Below the pieces are notes generated by a model. That model did no database searches and was not told the DNA's origin. It was given only the letters and a program-made list of their open reading frames with translations. Positions 59,958 through 64,000 of a DNA stretch of 64,000 bases are shown here, piece by piece; the stretch's first letter is position 1; each line of letters opens with the position of its first letter. Both the position numbers and the translations under genes were made by a program. The stretch spans positions 62,001 to 126,000 of the forward strand of contig NZ_WHKF01000009.1 in the NCBI RefSeq assembly GCF_009295825.1. The letters are read 5' to 3'. This stretch comes from Marinifilum sp. N1E240. GTDB lineage: Bacteria > Bacteroidota > Bacteroidia > Bacteroidales > Marinifilaceae.

Positions 59958-62147
59958 ATGGCCACCATTAGATTTCAAGCGTTAAGTGAACTCCTGAGTA
60001 GAAAACCGATTTCTGTTACTTTACCATCAAATAAAGTCACCGATTACTATGGAGATTTGGTTTTTAATGTAGATTCAATGAGAAAGTATCTTTCTCGTGA
60101 TGCTTTTAAAGCTGTGATGGCTGCTAATGAAAAGGGAGGTTCTATCGATCGAAAAATGTCTGATGGAATTGCCTTGGGTATGAAATCATGGGCAATTGAA
60201 AAGGGTGCAACCCACTACACTCACTGGTTTCAGCCGCTAACCGATGGAACAGCTGAGAAGCATGATGGTTTTATTGATTATGGCGATGGTGGAAATATGA
60301 TTGAAAATTTTTCGGGGAAATTATTAGCTCAGCAAGAGCCAGATGCTTCTTCTTTTCCATCAGGAGGAATTCGCCAAACCTTTGAAGCTCGTGGTTATAC
60401 AGCCTGGGATGTATCTTCTCCTGCTTTTATTGTTGGAACAACTCTTTGTATTCCTACAATTTTTATTTCATATACTGGTGAAGCTCTTGATTATAAAACT
60501 CCACTTCTAAAAGCACTTGCAGCAGTTGACGAAGCGGCTGTTGATGTTTGTCAGTATTTCGATAAAAATGTAACAAAAGTACATGCTAACCTTGGTTGGG
60601 AGCAAGAATATTTTCTGATTGATGAAGCTCTTTTTCAGGCTAGACCAGACCTTGCTTTAACGGGTCGTACTTTAATGGGACACTCTTCTTCAAAAGATCA
60701 GCAGTTGGATGATCACTACTTTGGTTCAATTCCAGAGCGTGTTACTAATTTTATGATGGAACTAGAATTAGAATGTCATAAATTGGGTATTCCGGTTAAA
60801 ACTCGTCACAATGAGGTTGCGCCATCACAGTTTGAGTTGGCTCCTATTTTTGAAGAGGCTAACCTTGCCAATGACCACAACCAGTTGGTTATGGATGTAA
60901 TGAAAAAGGTTGCTCGTCACCATCAATTCCGTGTTTTATTTCACGAAAAACCATTTGCAGCCATTAATGGATCGGGTAAACACAATAACTGGTCGTTGAG
61001 TACCGATACAGGTGTAGTGCTTATGGCGCCAGGGAAAAATCCTAAGGGGAACATGCAGTTTCTTACTTTTGTAGTAAATACTTTAATGACTGTATATAAA
61101 AATCAGGATCTTCTTCGTGCTTCAATTCTTACAGCTTCAAATAGTCACCGTTTGGGAGCGAATGAGGCTCCTCCATCAATTATTTCTGTATTCCTTGGTG
61201 ATGAGGTTTCAAGAATGTTGAAGAAGATTGTTGAAGAAGTTGGTGAGAAAAAGATGACTCCTGACGAAAAGACTGCATTGAAGTTAGGTATTGGTCGAAT
61301 CCCAGAAATTATTTTGGATAATACAGATCGTAACCGTACTTCTCCATTTGCATTTACTGGTAATCGTTTCGAATTCCGTGCTGTTGGATCATCGGTAAAT
61401 AATGCTGCTGCTATGACAGCTTTAAATGCTGCTATGGCAATTCAATTGAGAGATTTTAAGGCTGCTGTTGACAGATTGATTGATGAAGGAATTAAAAAAG
61501 ATGAAGCAATCTTCCAGATTCTTAAGAAAATGATTATCGAATCAAAACCAATTCGTTTTAATGGTGATGGTTATTCAGGTGCTTGGGTTATTGAAGCTAA
61601 AAAACGTGGTTTAACTAATATTACTAGTGTACCAGAATCATTAGAAAAGTATTTGGAAGCTCCTGCTAAAAGATCATTGATTGAAAGTGGAGTGATGACA
61701 GAAAAAGAACTTGAGGCACGTGTAGAAGTTGAAATGGAGAAATTTACCATGAAAATTCAGATTGAAGCTCGTGTTCTTGGTGATATTGCCATTAACCATA
61801 TTGTTCCAACTGCTGTGGCTTATCAAACTAAGCTTATTCAAAATGTTCAGGGACTAAGAGATATCTTTAGTAATAGCGAATTTGAGGAACTAGCTTCGGC
61901 TCGTAAGGATTTGATAAAAGAGATTTCGGGACATATTTCTTCTATTAAAGCTAAGGTTAAAGAAATGGTAGAGGCTCGTAAGGATTGTAATGTAATTGAA
62001 GATGGTCATAAAATGGCTTACGCATACGATCAAAAAGTTCGACCTTACCTTGAAGATATTCGTTATCATATCGATAAATTAGAATTGATTGTTGATAATG
62101 AAATGTGGCCATTGCCAAAATATAGAGAGTTATTGTTTAATAATTAA
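59958..62147 (+). CDS. glnN: Glutamine synthetase type III
   Basis: ATP-dependent synthesis of glutamine from glutamate and ammonia. From ATG 59958 (MATIRFQALSELLSRKPISV) the protein has 729 residues, the length I recall for Bacteroides GSIII; earlier starts at 59898 or 59922 add an unlikely leader. Type III marks: NLGWEQEYFLIDEALFQARP, KTRHNEVAPSQFELAPIFEE, GSGKHNNWSLST, SNSHRLGANEAPPSI, RNRTSPFAFTGNRFEFRAVG. The C-terminal extension of GSIII is present. Single gene with a strong terminator. Confidence 0.95.
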   Translation: MATIRFQALSELLSRKPISVTLPSNKVTDYYGDLVFNVDSMRKYLSRDAFKAVMAANEKGGSIDRKMSDGIALGMKSWAIEKGATHYTHWFQPLTDGTAEKHDGFIDYGDGGNMIENFSGKLLAQQEPDASSFPSGGIRQTFEARGYTAWDVSSPAFIVGTTLCIPTIFISYTGEALDYKTPLLKALAAVDEAAVDVCQYFDKNVTKVHANLGWEQEYFLIDEALFQARPDLALTGRTLMGHSSSKDQQLDDHYFGSIPERVTNFMMELELECHKLGIPVKTRHNEVAPSQFELAPIFEEANLANDHNQLVMDVMKKVARHHQFRVLFHEKPFAAINGSGKHNNWSLSTDTGVVLMAPGKNPKGNMQFLTFVVNTLMTVYKNQDLLRASILTASNSHRLGANEAPPSIISVFLGDEVSRMLKKIVEEVGEKKMTPDEKTALKLGIGRIPEIILDNTDRNRTSPFAFTGNRFEFRAVGSSVNNAAAMTALNAAMAIQLRDFKAAVDRLIDEGIKKDEAIFQILKKMIIESKPIRFNGDGYSGAWVIEAKKRGLTNITSVPESLEKYLEAPAKRSLIESGVMTEKELEARVEVEMEKFTMKIQIEARVLGDIAINHIVPTAVAYQTKLIQNVQGLRDIFSNSEFEELASARKDLIKEISGHISSIKAKVKEMVEARKDCNVIEDGHKMAYAYDQKVRPYLEDIRYHIDKLELIVDNEMWPLPKYRELLFNN

Positions 62148-62167
62148 TTTAGACTACAATATTATTC

Positions 62168-62202
62168 AAAAAAGGATGTTCATAAAATGGACATCCTTTT
62201 TT
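62168..62202 (+). terminator. glnN terminator
   Basis: Stem AAAAAAGGATGT / ACATCCTTTTTT with an 11-base loop. Confidence 0.88.
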
Positions 62203-62374
62203 GTTTACTTGAAATATTAGATTATTCTATCGAATAAAATATTTATTTTTATACTTTGTAGATCTATATCAATTTTAAAATTATTTGGTAATACGAGTTG
62301 TCGTATTCTCTTAGTTTATTGAGAATAACGATGCTTTAAGCGATATCTGATGATTTTATAAGAAAATTTTAAAT

Positions 62375-64000
62375 ATGAAACTTCTTTCTTTAACAGGCAT
62401 TTTGTGCATAATCGGGCTTTTAATTTCGTGTTCCTCTAAATCGTATGTCAATAGAGGCGATAAAATGGTTCTTGCCGGAAAATATTATCATGCACAAGCG
62501 ATGTATGAAAAAGGATATAAAAAGGAAAAGGATAAGGAACAAAAAGCAGAAATTGCTTTTAAAAATGCAGCCTGTTTTGATGAGATAAACGAGCCAAGAA
62601 AAGCTGCATCATGGTATCGTAAAGCTATAATGAATAGAGATACTTTTGCTACTGCGGTTAAAGCTTTGGCATATGCGGAGGTGAAAAATAATAGATTGGA
62701 AGAGGCAGAGGAAAATTTTTGGGAATATCTGGATTTAAACCCAGAAATGAAAAACAAAGATGATGCATCAAAAATATTAAAACGCATTTCGTATTGGGAA
62801 GAATTTCCGGGTAGATATAAGGTGGAAATCTTAAAAGAATTCAATTCGGGAAGTAGTGATTTTGCTCCTATTTATATGGGGAAAGATACCAATGTTATTT
62901 ACTTTACATCGAATCGAAAATATCAGGATAAGCCTAAAAAAGATGGTGTAACGGGAGAGTATTTTTCAAATTTGTACGAATCGCATTATTCTAATGAAGT
63001 AATTCGAAAAAGTAAGAAGAAAAAAGGAAGAAAAGCTAAAAGCAGAAAAATTATAACAGATACTTATCAGTGGAGCAAGCCTGATGGTATTGGAGATACC
63101 ATAAATTCTGACTGGAATGAAGGTGCAGCCTGTTTCACAAGTGGTGGAGATATATTCTACTTCACATCATCCAGGAAAATTAATAAGAACAATCAGGGAA
63201 CGAAGATATTTGCTGTTCAAAGAAAAGATGGTGATTGGGGAAGAGTTGCGATGCAGGAATTGGTAGCAGATTCACTTTCTGTTGGGCATCCTTCAATTTC
63301 TGATGATGGTTCGATTCTTTATTTTGTTTCTGATATGCCAGGTGGCTATGGTGGAAATGACATTTGGATGAGTAAGAAAAGTGGAAGTGGTTGGAGTGAG
63401 CCTCAAAATTTAGGAAGACCAATTAATTCTGATAAGGATGAATTGTTTCCTCATATCCGTGACAACGGCATGCTTTATTTTGCCTCAGACAGAGATGGTG
63501 GAATGGGCGGATTGGATATTTATCAGGCAATGAGAAATGAAGTTGGAGTTTGGCAGGTTGATAATATGAAATATCCTATTAATTCTACCGCTGATGATTT
63601 TGCCATTCATTTTCAGGCAGGACAAGAGAAGGGCATGTTCAGTTCTTCCAGAAAAAAGGGTAATGATGATATCTATAGATTTGACTACATGCCTTTGCAA
63701 TTCACTTTTTCAGGACAAGTGCTGGATTCGGAAAGCAAAGAGCCGATTGAAAAAGCCAGAATCAATATCGTTTCAACTGATGGAGAACAATCCGAAGTAA
63801 AATCAGGTAAGGATGGAAAGTTCTTTTTGGAATTAAAACCAGACCTGGAATACATTGCAATGGTTTCAAAAGATGGTTATCTAAATGGTAAGGAATTGGT
63901 AAATACTTTGGGTATTAATGTGAGTCGTAATTTTAAATCAATCATTGGTTTGAAAGCAATAGAAAAACCAATAGAATTGCCAAATATTTTTTACGATTTT
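62375..64000 (+). CDS. PorE-like OmpA-family lipoprotein, 5' part
   Basis: Open from ATG 62375 to the window end (542 codons, no stop). Lipoprotein signal MKLLSLTGILCIIGLLISCS with lipidated Cys 19. TPR-like helices span about 28-145 (YYHAQAMYEKGYKKEKDKEQ; AASWYRKAIMN). PD40 beta-propeller repeats span about 165-440 (VIYFTSNRKYQD; DIFYFTSSRKIN; ILYFVSDMPGGYGGNDIWM; MLYFASDRDGG), followed by a carboxypeptidase-regulatory-like domain (about 445-530; FSGQVLDSESKEPIEKARIN). This order, normally closed by an OmpA peptidoglycan-binding domain, is that of PorE of the type IX secretion system. The C-terminus lies outside the window. Confidence 0.85.
   Translation, partial: MKLLSLTGILCIIGLLISCSSKSYVNRGDKMVLAGKYYHAQAMYEKGYKKEKDKEQKAEIAFKNAACFDEINEPRKAASWYRKAIMNRDTFATAVKALAYAEVKNNRLEEAEENFWEYLDLNPEMKNKDDASKILKRISYWEEFPGRYKVEILKEFNSGSSDFAPIYMGKDTNVIYFTSNRKYQDKPKKDGVTGEYFSNLYESHYSNEVIRKSKKKKGRKAKSRKIITDTYQWSKPDGIGDTINSDWNEGAACFTSGGDIFYFTSSRKINKNNQGTKIFAVQRKDGDWGRVAMQELVADSLSVGHPSISDDGSILYFVSDMPGGYGGNDIWMSKKSGSGWSEPQNLGRPINSDKDELFPHIRDNGMLYFASDRDGGMGGLDIYQAMRNEVGVWQVDNMKYPINSTADDFAIHFQAGQEKGMFSSSRKKGNDDIYRFDYMPLQFTFSGQVLDSESKEPIEKARINIVSTDGEQSEVKSGKDGKFFLELKPDLEYIAMVSKDGYLNGKELVNTLGINVSRNFKSIIGLKAIEKPIELPNIFYDF

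Noticed and set aside
1-64000. CRISPR arrays, insertion sequences, prophage or integrated elements
   Set aside because: I found no regularly spaced repeats, no transposase or integrase motif and no target-site duplications. The three tRNA-Phe genes are not followed by integrase genes.

Overview
The window comes from a low-GC member of the Bacteroidota, most likely a marine Marinilabiliales-type genus near Labilibaculum, Ancylomarina or Marinifilum. This placement is inference. It rests on a SusC/SusD pair, a glutamine synthetase of type III, a PorE-like OmpA lipoprotein, a MurK/MurQ pair, the near absence of Shine-Dalgarno sequences, and promoters of the Bacteroidota form (TTTG, about 19 bases, TAnnTTTG). 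I see no phage genes, insertion sequences, CRISPR arrays or rRNA.

Positions 1-24000 are mostly housekeeping. In order they hold the end of a Na+/Ca2+ exchanger, a lolD-DUF2400-trmN6 run, a lipoprotein, a saccharopine-dehydrogenase-like enzyme, mutS, a tRNA-Gly/tRNA-Leu pair, and an exported 5'-nucleotidase-like protein whose metal site looks incomplete. A probable copper TonB receptor with a small Cys-motif partner follows, then selD with a yedF-like gene, a histidine phosphatase, an O-methyltransferase and M16 peptidase, three tRNA-Phe genes, an S41 protease, gpmI, a DUF3109 protein and an M20 dipeptidase.

Positions 23600-55750 form one large, coherent peptidoglycan-salvage region, and this is the most interesting part of the window. 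A FadR-type regulator is followed by murQ-murK. Divergent from these runs a nine-gene operon: NagB/PIG-L fusion, amidase with an interrupted catalytic core, tandem GT2, DUF1460, DUF4922, SpoIID-like protein without signal peptide, AmpG-like transporter with a periplasmic insert, SGNH hydrolase, and a DUF5009/NagX-like membrane protein. Next come a NamZ-type exo-muramidase (GH171/DUF1343), a GHL10 glycoside hydrolase, a sodium:solute symporter, a serine hydrolase carrying an orphan GH3 C-domain, anmK, and an operon of NlpC/P60 lipoprotein, exported dipeptide epimerase, SusC and SusD. Together they could capture wall fragments at the outer membrane, strip peptides and sugars in the periplasm, import MurNAc and anhydro-muropeptides, and convert the sugars to GlcNAc-6-P and perhaps Fru-6-P. 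A dedicated nagA is not present in the window.

A short recurring motif (core ATGTATGACAW or ATGTAATACCA) lies in the control region of every transcription unit of this locus except the symporter's short upstream gap, and also at the start codon of the FadR-type gene. At three promoters it sits just after the -7 box. I propose it as the operator of a muropeptide regulon.

Positions 55900-64000 hold a phosphodiester glycosidase, a metallophosphatase with a CotH-like partner, glnN with a possible leader attenuator, and the first 542 codons of a PorE-like gene that runs off the end.
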